DNA of 64,000 nucleotides, from NCBI RefSeq assembly GCF_003073045.1, contig NC_037590.1, positions 37,378,751 to 37,442,750 of the forward strand. The letters run 5' to 3'. The position numbers and the translations under genes were made by a program. The notes beneath the pieces were generated by a model that worked only from the letters and a program-made list of their open reading frames with translations, did not search any database and was not told where the DNA came from. Position 1 is the first letter of the stretch. Each line of letters begins with the position of its first letter. The DNA comes from Pomacea canaliculata (Eukaryota; Mollusca; Gastropoda; Architaenioglossa; Ampullariidae). Shown here piece by piece: positions 11,242 through 21,101 of the stretch.

Positions 11242-12945
11242 CTAAGATGCGCTGTGTAATTGAATTTCATCTTTATTTGAAACACGAGCAGTTGCCTCGT
11301 CTCTGATAACACGACGATACGTCTTGTCTGTGCTCGTCAAGGGAAACGAGTCAAACTTAAAGTAAAATCTCGGTCTCGGTGAAAGTGGGTCATCGATGGA
11401 GGTCACGATGTCCTTCTCTACAAACTCTCGTACCGACTGCACGGTGATGTCGTCCGACTCCAGCAACAAGCACGCGCAGAGCTCTTCGCCGACCACGGGA
11501 TCCGGCACACCTACCACCGCCACGTCCACCACTCCGGGACACCGACGAATTCGAGTTTCCAGCCACCCAGGGTAGAAAATATACATACCACGAGAAATGG
11601 CGTCGCTGCCTCGACCTTCCACAATGAGATGACCATCATAGGTGAGCTTCCCTATGTCACCTGTTCGAATGAAGCCATCTGAGGTATAGAGTGCTTTTGT
11701 GGCATCAGGGTCATTGAGGTAACTAATAACTGTATCCATGTGCTTGACCAAAATAAGGCCACGTTCTCCAGTTGGCATGATTGTACCCTCGTCTTCAGTG
11801 TTGACGATCTTTATCTCTACCCCTGGAGCAGGAGAACCGCAGTCGAAGTCGTTATACTTGTTTATGTCATCTACGTCGAGGAATGATATCATTCCAATGT
11901 CGGTTCCTCCATAACCGACCTTAATTTTGTCAGAAAAAGCTGAAGCTGCTTCCATGATTTGTTTAGTTATCGGCTGCCCACCTAGAAAGAGCTCTTTTAA
12001 TTTCCAGTCGCTGTCGAAAACAGAACGTTCATAGCGCTGTTTCTTTTGTTCTTCCAACAACGCTCTTCTTTTATTAAAAATTTGAAGAAAATATATTGGT
12101 GAAATGAAACAAGTATCACATCTTTCTTCTTGTATCGTTCGATATATAAGTTCAGCTATATCGTCAGGTATCCCAATTCTCATATCGAAAAGAACTCGGG
12201 TGGTCCCTGCGATAAACATGGATCCCACAAATCCTCCTACCCAGCCAAAGGGAGAAATAACGAATCGTATTAAAGGTTCTGGAATTTCATAGCTGTCAGA
12301 CTCATACTTCTTTACGAAATGTGCTATGTCGCCGTGCGTTTTGACGACGAGCTTAGAGAAGCCAGTGCTGCCAGAGGTGGTGAAGACCCCGCAGATGTCA
12401 TCCACACTGATACTGTCGTCGTAGAACCAATCGTCAAGATTTTCCAGGTGACTCAGAAAGTCGTCGTCGCTGCCCTTTTCACGTCGCCGAATAAAGAAGA
12501 CTTTCCTGAGACTCGGGAGCTTCTCACAAGCGACATCGTTTTGGCCGATGAGTTCCAGGTGGGTCCTGAGCGGATTCCAGGGGCTGTTGTGGACGTCAGG
12601 GTCGAGGACGATAGCTGTGGCTTGAGATTTCTGCAGTCCGTGTAGGATGTCGGAGCCGTCTGCCAGCTGACACTGACCGTTGACGGAGACGGCCCCCGAC
12701 AGCAGGATGCCCGTCTCGCACACAGCTCTCTCGGGAGAGTTGGGCAGCGTGTTGAGGATGAAGTGACCACGCCCCAAGCCCGATGCCTTGAGTACAGCGG
12801 CCCACCGTCCACCAAGACGATAGATGAGCTCGTAGGTGAGGACCTGGCGACCACCCTGGCAGTCATGGAAGATGAATGCCGGACGCTGTGGTATGTGCTT
12901 AGCATGAAGCTGCAAGGCCCCGGTGATTGTCGTGTAGGCTGCCAT
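11242..12945 (-). CDS. ANL-4: AMP-forming acyl-CoA synthetase-like enzyme, intact
   Basis: Predicted 567-residue enzyme of the ANL superfamily; such enzymes activate a carboxylic acid with ATP to an acyl-adenylate and usually pass it to CoA. Visible motifs: ATP-loop TTSGSTGFSK (about residues 189-198; consensus TSGTTGxPKG), YGGTDIG (345-351; usual YGxTE, so the metal-binding Glu is Asp here), TGD (428-430), GR of the hinge (444-445), and the C-terminal lysine K541 in STDKTYRR. No signal peptide, membrane segment or peroxisomal C-terminus (ends LHSAS), so it is probably cytosolic. Length is normal for the family. The start is set by an in-frame TGA two codons upstream and by alignment with all other copies. 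The coding region is one exon; a 5'UTR intron is predicted upstream. The substrate cannot be told from sequence; the best general comparisons are 4-coumarate:CoA ligase-like and ACSF2-like enzymes. Confidence 0.9.
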   Translation of the reverse strand: MAAYTTITGALQLHAKHIPQRPAFIFHDCQGGRQVLTYELIYRLGGRWAAVLKASGLGRGHFILNTLPNSPERAVCETGILLSGAVSVNGQCQLADGSDILHGLQKSQATAIVLDPDVHNSPWNPLRTHLELIGQNDVACEKLPSLRKVFFIRRREKGSDDDFLSHLENLDDWFYDDSISVDDICGVFTTSGSTGFSKLVVKTHGDIAHFVKKYESDSYEIPEPLIRFVISPFGWVGGFVGSMFIAGTTRVLFDMRIGIPDDIAELIYRTIQEERCDTCFISPIYFLQIFNKRRALLEEQKKQRYERSVFDSDWKLKELFLGGQPITKQIMEAASAFSDKIKVGYGGTDIGMISFLDVDDINKYNDFDCGSPAPGVEIKIVNTEDEGTIMPTGERGLILVKHMDTVISYLNDPDATKALYTSDGFIRTGDIGKLTYDGHLIVEGRGSDAISRGMYIFYPGWLETRIRRCPGVVDVAVVGVPDPVVGEELCACLLLESDDITVQSVREFVEKDIVTSIDDPLSPRPRFYFKFDSFPLTSTDKTYRRVIRDEATARVSNKDEIQLHSAS

Positions 12946-12979
12946 TGTTCACGAGTGGACACGTTTCTTGATTTTCCTT

Positions 12980-13491
12980 CTAGAAAAAAAATGCGCAGTG
13001 ACAACTATTTGTAATACGTCAACAGTATTGGTTTTACAAAGTTTTGACTTTTGACATTCGCTATCAGTCATTTTTGTGTATTGAGTCTATCTGAACTTTT
13101 TTCCCTCTCATGTTGTGCATAACATATGGTGGTTGACATTTATCGGAACATAATCACAACTACATTTTTGGTTTACTGGAGCTATTTGATAATTTTACCA
13201 GATGTACAATATGTAAGACATAGCCAGCCACTAGGCTGATGGCAAACGCCTTGCTATCAGTTAGTTTGGTGTTTCATCAAACACAAAGGTAACATGGACA
13301 TCTAATTAGATCAGCGAACATAGACCTCTTAATATCCAAACTTAAATTCTTGAAATCTTAAACATGGAAATGTGCGTGCTTAGTTCTTGCTATGAAGACT
13401 GGAAAGATGTATTTGATTCAACATACACGCAGTACCATTTGAATGATCTGACATTGAGGCTAAAGAACAGTTGCAAAGCAGATGAACTCAC
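12980..13491 (-). other. Predicted 5'UTR intron of ANL-4
   Basis: Donor CTG|GTGAGTT at 13491 and acceptor (T-run)CTAG ending at 12980 on the minus strand, leaving a 34-nt leader before the ATG. The intron of about 512 nt matches those of ANL-1, -2 and -5 in length and position. The leader reads ...CTCGTGAACA-ATG, with an in-frame TGA. Confidence 0.6.
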
Positions 13492-13494
13492 CAG

Positions 13495-13940
13495 TTAACA
13501 GACAAAGGTGTATGTCTTCATGTGACAGCTCACTGTACCTGTTTGTGATGTACTGGAAACACATACGAATCTTTTCTTTAGCTGACTAACTTGAAGCCTG
13601 TGCGACCCTTCTCCGCCGAGTAAAAGTTGAAGTACGCGTGTTTGTGAATAAATGACGTGGCTTGGGTCTTCCAGCTCACACAGTCGGCATGAACACTCAC
13701 CCACTCGCTCAGCGGGACACGACAAAGTTTTACATACCACGAACTAATATCCCTGGACTGTTGGCAGACGATTTTTCCCAGCTAACTGCTAAAACGAGGC
13801 ATTAGACGACATAGCTTCCGGTTTATTCACATTCTTTGTTACGGCTCGCTGAGACTAACAGCGGATCACTTCGCAAGAGGCCAGGAGTGAGTCTCGGCAT
13901 ACAGACGTCAGTCCATCAATAGAAGTCCATGGTTATGCAT
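13495..13940. other. Upstream flank of ANL-4
   Basis: Should contain the non-coding first exon and promoter of ANL-4. It is almost the same as 6750-7105 and, further right, resembles 22920-23100 upstream of ANL-7. An 81-codon minus-strand open frame (13495-13740) runs through it but is not maintained upstream of the other genes. No TATA box could be assigned with confidence. Confidence 0.5.
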
Positions 13941-15250
13941 ACATTTTACAAAACCCTTTCGATTCTAAACGTCCTACAACTTTTCCCGTACTATAGAATC
14001 AAATGCTTTTTTGAAATCTCTAAATGCTACGTAAAGTTGTTTGTGTTGTAGTAGTTGATTTTGAATTATAGCTGAGAGCAAATATGTGATCTAATGTATT
14101 GCACTTTTTTCTAAACCCAACTTATAAATCCTCTTTAAACTGGTTTTTCTTTAATCCATTTAGAAAGTCTTCGGTTTAATTTATAACTGTACATGTTACC
14201 AGGGTTGTTAAAGTGACCTTCCTTGTAAGGGTTTGAGGAATGGCCTCGGTCCATTCCGATGTAAATTGTTCCGTATTAAAGATTTTGTTAAAGAGTTTAG
14301 CAAGAATAAACTTGAGTTGGAAAGCACAGACTTGTAAAATTTCCCCATTAATCAATCAGTACCAGCTGCTTTTTTGTTCTTTAACGCACGAAGAGGTTTG
14401 ATAATCCCTTCCTTAGTGATTTAAGCATCTAGAGATTCATCATAGGAGTTCTCGTTATTCTTGTTCTCTACTGTATTATCGTCTACGTTATCCTGATCAG
14501 TAACACCGATGTAGCTACCACTGAAGTTAAGACCTGCTGAAAATGTATTTTCCTCGCACTGAAGGTCAACGCAAGGTAGATGTGCATCAGTATGCAGCTC
14601 TCTTTTCATACAGTGTCCAGTTTTTTTAGACCTTGATTAAACTTTAAAGAGCAACCTCTATGTCAAAATCAACAGCAATTAAAGCTTCTTTAAAATATTC
14701 TTGAACTTCATCTGACTTGATACATTCCACTCATACACTTGATCTTTCAGATAGCGACACACATTTCTCTCTAAAACATGATGGTAGGTCCGTGACGAAG
14801 GTTTCCTGCTAACTGTGAGGCACAACTCCACAGGCATGTGTTGTGACTTATCACGTGATGCCACGTGCAGAGTCTGACTCAAAGTAACAAGCTGAACAGA
14901 AATCAAGTAATAGTCAATGACGCTTGAGCCGTTGGGAGAGTTATAAGTAAAGTCACCACTTGAACCTCATAATAGCAGACGGTTTAGAATCACTGTCAAA
15001 TTCTTTACACATATGTACTTAGTAGATGCCAACGGCATTAACACAATTATCCTGACTCACGATTGTATTCGGACGACACAGGTTTATCTATTTCAAAATC
15101 CACACGATCAAAGGACAGGCGACTGTCATCGGGAATACAAGAGCTGGTCCTCGCATTAAAGTCTCCACATAGCATAAAATAAACATCCGAAAATTTGTCT
15201 TGAGTATCAAGCATACGTTATTCAACAATACAAACTCCGTTTACAATCTC
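13941..15250 (-). mobile_element. Degenerate LINE fragment: endonuclease and start of reverse transcriptase
   Basis: Read on the minus strand from right to left. At about 15200-15100 there is an endonuclease-like word, YFMLCGDFNART followed by acidic and hydrophobic residues. Near 14290-14200 come the pre-palm words NKIFNTEQFTSEWTEAI, and then VGFRKKCNTLDHIF, typical of LINE reverse transcriptases. Near 14040-13985 is YVAFRDFKKAFDSIVREKL, the motif A block (F-D-F/KKAFD). Several in-frame stops and frame changes separate these blocks, so the copy is dead. The part after motif A (YADD, thumb, 3'UTR) is absent. LINEs normally lose the 5' end on insertion, so loss of the 3' part points to later rearrangement. 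It lies between ANL-4 and ANL-5. Confidence 0.75.
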
Positions 15251-15453
15251 TATTTCTTCGTAGTACGAATTTGACGGCGAAAGGTCAAGTCTGAAGAACA
15301 TTCCATTTTTTTGTGTTCCTCTCGTTATGAGAGGGAAATAGAGAAGGAGAAAAAAGCATTGCTATAGGAGTGAAGATACATACATAAAGCAAAGACATTA
15401 GAAGTTTATGACTGTATAAACACAAGGTAAAGGTACGAAGATGCACTATGTAC

Positions 15454-17142
15454 TTAGATTTCTTCATCTTTCTTTGAGAGACGAGCTGCTGCTTCTTCCC
15501 TGATTACCCTGCGAAACGTCTTGTCTGTGCTGGTCAAAGGAAACGAGTCAAACTTCAAGTAAAATCTGGGTCTCGGTGAAAGTGGGTCATCGATGGAGGA
15601 AACGATGTCCTTCTCTACAAACTCTTGTACTGACTTCACGGTGATGTCGTCCGACTCCAGCAACAAGCACGCGCAGAGCTCTTCGCCGACCACGGGATCC
15701 GGCACACCTACCACCGCCACGTCCACCACTCCGGGACACCGACGAATTCGAGTTTCAAGCCACCCAGGGTAGAAAATATACATACCACGAGAAATGGCGT
15801 CGCTGCCTCGACCTTCCACGATGAGGTGACCATCAGCGGTGAGCTTCCCTATGTCACCAGTTCGAAAAAAGCCATCTGAGGTATAGAGTGCTTTTGTGGC
15901 ATCAGGGTCATTGAGTAATTGGACTCTACTGTCCACGTGCTTGACCAAAATAAGGCCACGTTCTCCAGTTGGCATGATTGTACCCTCATCTTCAGTGTTG
16001 ACGATCTTTATCTCTACCCCTGGAGTAGGAGTACCGCAGTCGAAGTCGTTATACTTGTTTGGGTCATCTACGTCGAGGAATGATATCATCCCAATGTCGG
16101 TTCCCCCATAGCCGACCTTAATTTTGTCAGAAAAAGCTGATGCTGCTTCTATGATTTGTTTAGTTATCGGCTGCCCAGCAAGAAAGAGCTGTTTTAATTT
16201 CCAGTCGCTGTCGAAAACAGACCGTTCACAGCCCTGTTTCTTTTGTTCTTCCAACAACGCTCTTCTTTTATTAAAAATTTGAAGAATATATATTGGTGAA
16301 ATGAAACAAGTATCACATCTTTCTTCTTGTATCGTTTGATATATAAGTTCAGCTATATCGTCAGGTATCCCAGTTCTTATATCGAAAAGAACTCGGGTGG
16401 TCGCTGCGATAAACATGTATCCCACAAATCCTCCTACCCAGCCAAAGGGAGAAATAATGAATTGTATTAAATGTTCTGGAATTTCATAGTTGTCAGACTC
16501 CATATTCTTTACGAAATTTACTATGTCGCCGTGCGTTTTGACGACCAGCTTAGAAAAGCCAGTGCTGCCCGAGGTGGTGAAGACCGAGCAGATGTCATCC
16601 ACACTGATACTGTCGTCGTAGAACCAGTCGTTGAGGTTTTCCAGGTGACTCAGAAAGTCGTCGTCGCTACCCTTTTCGCGTCGCCGAATAAAGAAGACTT
16701 TCCTGAGACTCGGGAGCTTCTCAGAAGCGACATAGTTTTGGCCGATGAGTTCCAGGCTGGTCCTGAGCGCGTTCCACGGGATGTTGTGGACGTCAGGGTC
16801 GATGACGATAGCTGTGGCTTGAGATTTGTTCAGTCCGTATAGGATGTCGGAGCCGTCTGCCAGCTGACACTGACCGTTGACGGAGACGGCCCCCGACATG
16901 AGGAGGCCCGTCTCGCACACAGCTCTCTCGGGAGAGTTGGGCAGCGTGTTGAGGATGAAGTGACCACGCCCCAAGCCCGATGCCTTGAGTACAGCGGCCC
17001 ACCGTCCACCAAGACGATAGATGAGCTCGTAGGTGAGGACCTGGCGACCACCCTGGCAGTCGTGGAAGATGAATGCCGGACGCTGTGGTATGTGCTTAGC
17101 ATGAAGCTGCAAGGCCCCGGTGATTGTCGTGTAGGCTGCCAT
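15454..17142 (-). CDS. ANL-5: AMP-forming acyl-CoA synthetase-like enzyme, intact
   Basis: Predicted 562-residue protein, the closest intact relative of ANL-4, with the same N-terminus (MAAYTTITGA) and the same motifs: TTSGSTGFSK, YGGTDIG, TSDGFFRTGD, GRGSDAISRG and the catalytic-lysine block STDKTFRR. It ends SKKDEEI with no peroxisomal signal. The difference from ANL-4 is concentrated between about residues 200 and 320 and in the extreme C-terminus. The start is fixed by an in-frame TGA in the 34-nt leader. One coding exon; 5'UTR intron predicted. Role: ATP-dependent activation of a carboxylate, substrate unknown. Nothing suggests inactivation, though expression cannot be judged. Confidence 0.9.
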   Translation of the reverse strand: MAAYTTITGALQLHAKHIPQRPAFIFHDCQGGRQVLTYELIYRLGGRWAAVLKASGLGRGHFILNTLPNSPERAVCETGLLMSGAVSVNGQCQLADGSDILYGLNKSQATAIVIDPDVHNIPWNALRTSLELIGQNYVASEKLPSLRKVFFIRRREKGSDDDFLSHLENLNDWFYDDSISVDDICSVFTTSGSTGFSKLVVKTHGDIVNFVKNMESDNYEIPEHLIQFIISPFGWVGGFVGYMFIAATTRVLFDIRTGIPDDIAELIYQTIQEERCDTCFISPIYILQIFNKRRALLEEQKKQGCERSVFDSDWKLKQLFLAGQPITKQIIEAASAFSDKIKVGYGGTDIGMISFLDVDDPNKYNDFDCGTPTPGVEIKIVNTEDEGTIMPTGERGLILVKHVDSRVQLLNDPDATKALYTSDGFFRTGDIGKLTADGHLIVEGRGSDAISRGMYIFYPGWLETRIRRCPGVVDVAVVGVPDPVVGEELCACLLLESDDITVKSVQEFVEKDIVSSIDDPLSPRPRFYLKFDSFPLTSTDKTFRRVIREEAAARLSKKDEEI

Positions 17143-17176
17143 TGTTCACGAGTTGACACGTTTCTTGATTTTCCTT

Positions 17177-17654
17177 CTAGAAATAAATTTTTAAGATGTC
17201 AACAGTTAAAAATAATGGTTTACAAAGTTTTGATGTTTGACTTCCGTTATCAGTCATTTTTGTGCATTGAGTCTACCTGCACTTACAACTACACTTTTGG
17301 TTGACTACAGCTATTTGATAGTTTTACCAGATGTTCAATGTGTAAGACATAGCCAGCCACTAGGCTTATGGCAAACGCCTTGCTGTCATTTTAAGAAATG
17401 TTTAACAATTTAACAGAGTAGTTTATTTTAGTGTTTCATCAAACACAAACGTGGCATGGACAGCAAGCATAGACCTCTTCATATAAAAACTTAAATTATT
17501 AAAATCTTAAACATGAAAAGATGCCTGATTAGTTCTTGCTACTTGTACTTGCCTGTGAAGACTGGAAAGATTTATTTGATTCAACATACACGCAGTAATA
17601 TTTGAATGATCTGACATTGAGGCTAAAGAGCAGTTGCAAAGCAGATGAACTCAC
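17177..17654 (-). other. Predicted 5'UTR intron of ANL-5
   Basis: Donor CTG|GTGAGTT at 17654 and acceptor TTATTTCTAG ending at 17177 on the minus strand; the leader to the ATG is 34 nt. The length of 478 nt is slightly shorter than in the sister copies because of small deletions. Confidence 0.6.
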
Positions 17655-19167
17655 CAGGTAACAAATAAAGGTGTATGTCTTCATGTGACAGCTCGCAGTA
17701 CCTGTTTGTGATTTTCTGGAAACATGCGAATCTTTTCTGTAGTAACTTGAAGCCGGTGGGCCCCCGCTATGCCTCGAGATAAGCGATTAACCGAGTAAAC
17801 AATGAAGCGCACTTGTTTGTGAATAAATGACGTGACTTGGCTTTTTCTTTTACTATTAACCCCGACATCAGAACAATAATAATAATAAAAAAAAAATTAT
17901 CAAAGAGGTTAAGGAGGGAGGACAAATCTGACTCGTTTAGTCGTCTTTAAAAATTGTAGTTAGAAGTTCGAATCATACAACTTTCAGTGATTATATTTGT
18001 GGATTAGAAACCGATCACAAGTCAGCATATTTTAGTTGTTTTTAAATTTTTGAATATTTGTGTTCGCGGATCGTCCCCAGCATCGCCGTCACGTACACAC
18101 ACCCACTCAGAGGCGGGATACGACGTACCTGTCGTACCACTAATGAGCATAGACCATAACAAGGACGAAATGAACGGTACAACTAATAACTTTATTCACA
18201 GGTAGATAACAAATAATAATGAATGTGAAAAAAATATATATACGCAAAAGAAAACAGAACTACACTACGCCCAAAGCTAGTAAGGGAGATAATAATAATA
18301 AGCAAACTGCACAGAATTCTCCCCCTTGATGTCTCAGGCCCAACGTTAATTAATGTTTAAAATACCGACTTAGGTGTCTATGTACACGAAAATTTCCTGA
18401 CTTAAATACGTGTGAAATGGATCGAAAGTTCACCAAAGCTCATAGCACTTGACTGACACTGTATATGATAACTACATTTACATTTATGTGTGTAAACACA
18501 CCAAACACAAACTTCTAGAGAAATGTGCCAGTCATGCAGACACAATCACCAGTAAAATCTAAATGTAAGTGTTTTAATAGACACGATGTTAAACTAGCCA
18601 AAGCTTGCAATAGGCTAATCAGAGTGTAGTAAAACCAATAGGAAAAAAATTAGTTATACTGCATTTTCACACATATTTTTATTTCACATTTAAAAGTTAA
18701 AGATTACACTTTGGCACAAACGAAGAATGCCTATTTTAAATAAAGCAGCGCGTGTGTGTGCTTCTTATTAGTATTGAATTACTATTTAATAACTACTTGT
18801 TTGCAATTACTATTTAATTTACATTTCCCCAAAGGAACACTAGCAATAATTGATCTTCCATGTCTCACTTTTTCATAATTCCGTAGTAACAATAATTAAT
18901 GTAATACGATACTATCTTAAATCATCACGAACAAAAAGGTAAAGTTTAGTCTATGTTATAAAAAATGTGTTTATGTGAATGTATGTGAATCTCTGTAAAA
19001 GTGTGTATAAACAAGAAATAAGTGGGTATCATTCTGTGTGTGGGTGAGAGAGTTTCTATAAAAGTGACAATGTAATTATGCTTAAGCAAAGGCGTTAGTG
19101 TGAGCATGCATGCGACTGTAAAGTACAAGGCGAGAAGTTCAAGATGTGCTGTGTAATTTAAATGACT
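17655..19167. other. Spacer between ANL-6 and ANL-5
   Basis: Its right end (18880-19160) is a diverged copy of the 3' flank of the other genes, and its left end (17655-17900) is the ANL-5 upstream flank. The middle is unique and AT-rich, with short AAT runs near 17876 and 18285. No gene was found. Confidence 0.55.
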
Positions 19168-19496
19168 TCATCCTTGTTTGAGAGACGTGCTGTTGCCTCC
19201 TCTGATAACACGGCGAAACGTCTTGTCTGTGCGGGTCAAAGGCAACTTCAAGTTCATCCTAGGTCTCGGTGAGAACGGGTCATCGATGGAGGTCATGACG
19301 TCCTTCTCTACAAACTCTCTCACCGACTTCACGGTGATGTCGTCCGACTCCAGTAACAAGCACGCGCAGAGCTCTTCGCCGACCACGGGATCTGACACAC
19401 CTACCACCGCCACGTCCACCACTCCGGGACACCGACGAATACGAGTTTCTAGTCACCCTGGGTAGAAAATATACATACCGCGAGAAATGGCGTCAA
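19168..19496 (-). pseudogene. ANL-6: C-terminal fragment
   Basis: Remnant of about 105 codons covering the hinge-proximal C-terminal domain, from DAISRGMYIF to the end SLKQG. It has a stop where the family has Trp (TGA after FYPG), nine bases missing in the block that reads FYLKFDSF in other copies, and two bases missing near the end (after RRVIR), which changes the last dozen residues. Similarity ends abruptly at 19496. The remaining coding part (after the stop) still keeps the lysine of RTDKTFRR. It is clearly dead. Confidence 0.85.
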
Positions 19497-20839
19497 TAGA
19501 CATGATGGGACATTAAACCTAACTTGTAACAGGATAGAAGGTAGTTGTCTTTAAAAAAAATAAGCTGCGAAACACTCGTTCACTGGTCAGTTGCGTACTC
19601 TTGAACAAAGAACACAACTATATACGGCCACCCTAGCTTGTTTGTGTATGAAGCTATACATCTCTGTACATGTGTCTACTCGCGTGCATGTGTGTATGCC
19701 TGCGTGCGCGCGTGAGCTAATGAGATCACTACCTTAGATACGGTTCCACAATTCCAGTTTGTTTTCTGTTTGCGTTTTTACGACTGAAAATCTGAACGCT
19801 TGTGTGTTTTTATGTTAACATACGTACACCTATGACATTACAAGAAGATGGCTGCGCCGCGGGGTGGGGTGAGGGTATGTGACATTAATGTAGGATCTGT
19901 TCAGTTTTATTTTATATCGCGTTAGCTACTGTCGTGTTCATAGTCTGTAGTATTCTGCTATCAGCATCAGAAAAAAACCCACAGTCTGAGTAAGATATTG
20001 ATAATTATAGTTTAATATTTCATCACTTATATCAACGTACAAGCATAAATAAAGACGTGAAAATGTGAGAGGAACAGAGGTTAAGTCTCGTGGTCAAGGT
20101 CCATTACTTCACCTGTTAAAATGTCTCTGCTTTCAGTCTTTGTCTCTTTGTGTACAGACTCTATAGGAGTTAAATATAGCTAACTTTCAACAAGCATTTA
20201 CAGATAATGATCCATTAATGTTTTGTTAGGTCTTATCATTAACAATAATCCAATCCGTGTACTGTTACTGGTACATATATATTCATCTCTCATGTTATCA
20301 CCAAAGATAACTGACCCATATCCTCTGGATAGTAAGAGAACAAGAGATGTTCATGTATAGGTATGAAGTATGTGTAAATATGTGTCAAGTGAGATAGAGA
20401 GAGAAAGAATGTGTGTGAGAGAGAAAGAGAAACTGAAAGATCCGATAAGATGCGACATTGTTAATGATTTAGGATTTTGACCTCATTTATAGGGGGTACA
20501 ACATGATAATATACAATGTATAATGCAGGTATTTAACCATGCTAGCCTTTAGACTTCCATCCTTGTATGTGTAATACATATGATATAAATACAGTCATGC
20601 ATCAAACCATTACAATATACACATGCACAAATACACATAAATATCGTAGTGCATTAAGTCAATAGTCATACAATTATGTATAAGCACAAAATATGCACAG
20701 GTACAAGTAAAGATATGTATTAAGTCATTCAACACCATAAGTCATGTAAATACACCGGTACAAAAACTAATATTTATCAAAATATTAATCACAGTACATC
20801 ATGTAACTTACATTGACATTTCTATATGACCACCCATGG
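19497..20839. other. Spacer right of ANL-6
   Basis: No gene was recognised. A purine-rich GA/GT run lies at about 20388-20435. The stretch replaces the N-terminal 80 percent of ANL-6, so at least one deletion or insertion end lies at 19496/19497. Confidence 0.5.
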
Positions 20840-21062
20840 GTACAATGGGCTTCAATCTTTTCCCCAACCTTTTCTTATTTCCAATGTATGGTAAACAAAA
20901 GAGGCAAAGCGTAGTGTAATAAACATTGGGTTATCTGACATCAAGAGTGACGAATGGAAAAGGAAAGGTGCTGAGAGTATTTTTAGGGCATACAAGGAGA
21001 GAATGCTGTTCAGTTTCAGCTCTTTCAGGGCAAAAGAGGCACTTCACACATTCTAGGTGATT
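20840..21062 (-). mobile_element. LINE remnant: C-terminal end of the reverse-transcriptase protein
   Basis: On the minus strand one frame reads KCLFCPERAETEQHSLLVCP, the C-x2-C...H-x4-C knuckle found near the C-terminus of many LINE proteins. After a frame change near 20945 it continues SDNPMFITLRFASFVYHTLE, which resembles the closing helix of such proteins. At least one frameshift is present. It may be a second piece of the same LINE family as 13941-15250, which lacks this end, but no overlap exists to test this. Confidence 0.55.
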
Positions 21063-21101
21063 TAATGTCTCTCTCTCTATATACATATATCTTAATGCAT
21101 C

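Larger units (their letters stand above)
9039..13844. repeat. Segmental duplication, unit B (pairs with 2139-7105)
   Basis: Second copy of the ~4.9-kb unit, holding ANL-4. The left boundary coincides with the end of the pogo-like element at 9039. Beyond the right boundary the flank continues (to about 13940) in a form also seen upstream of ANL-7 (22920-23100). This copy has about 95 bp at 10441-10535 that unit A lacks, and lacks about 110 bp present near 3736-3845. Confidence 0.8.
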
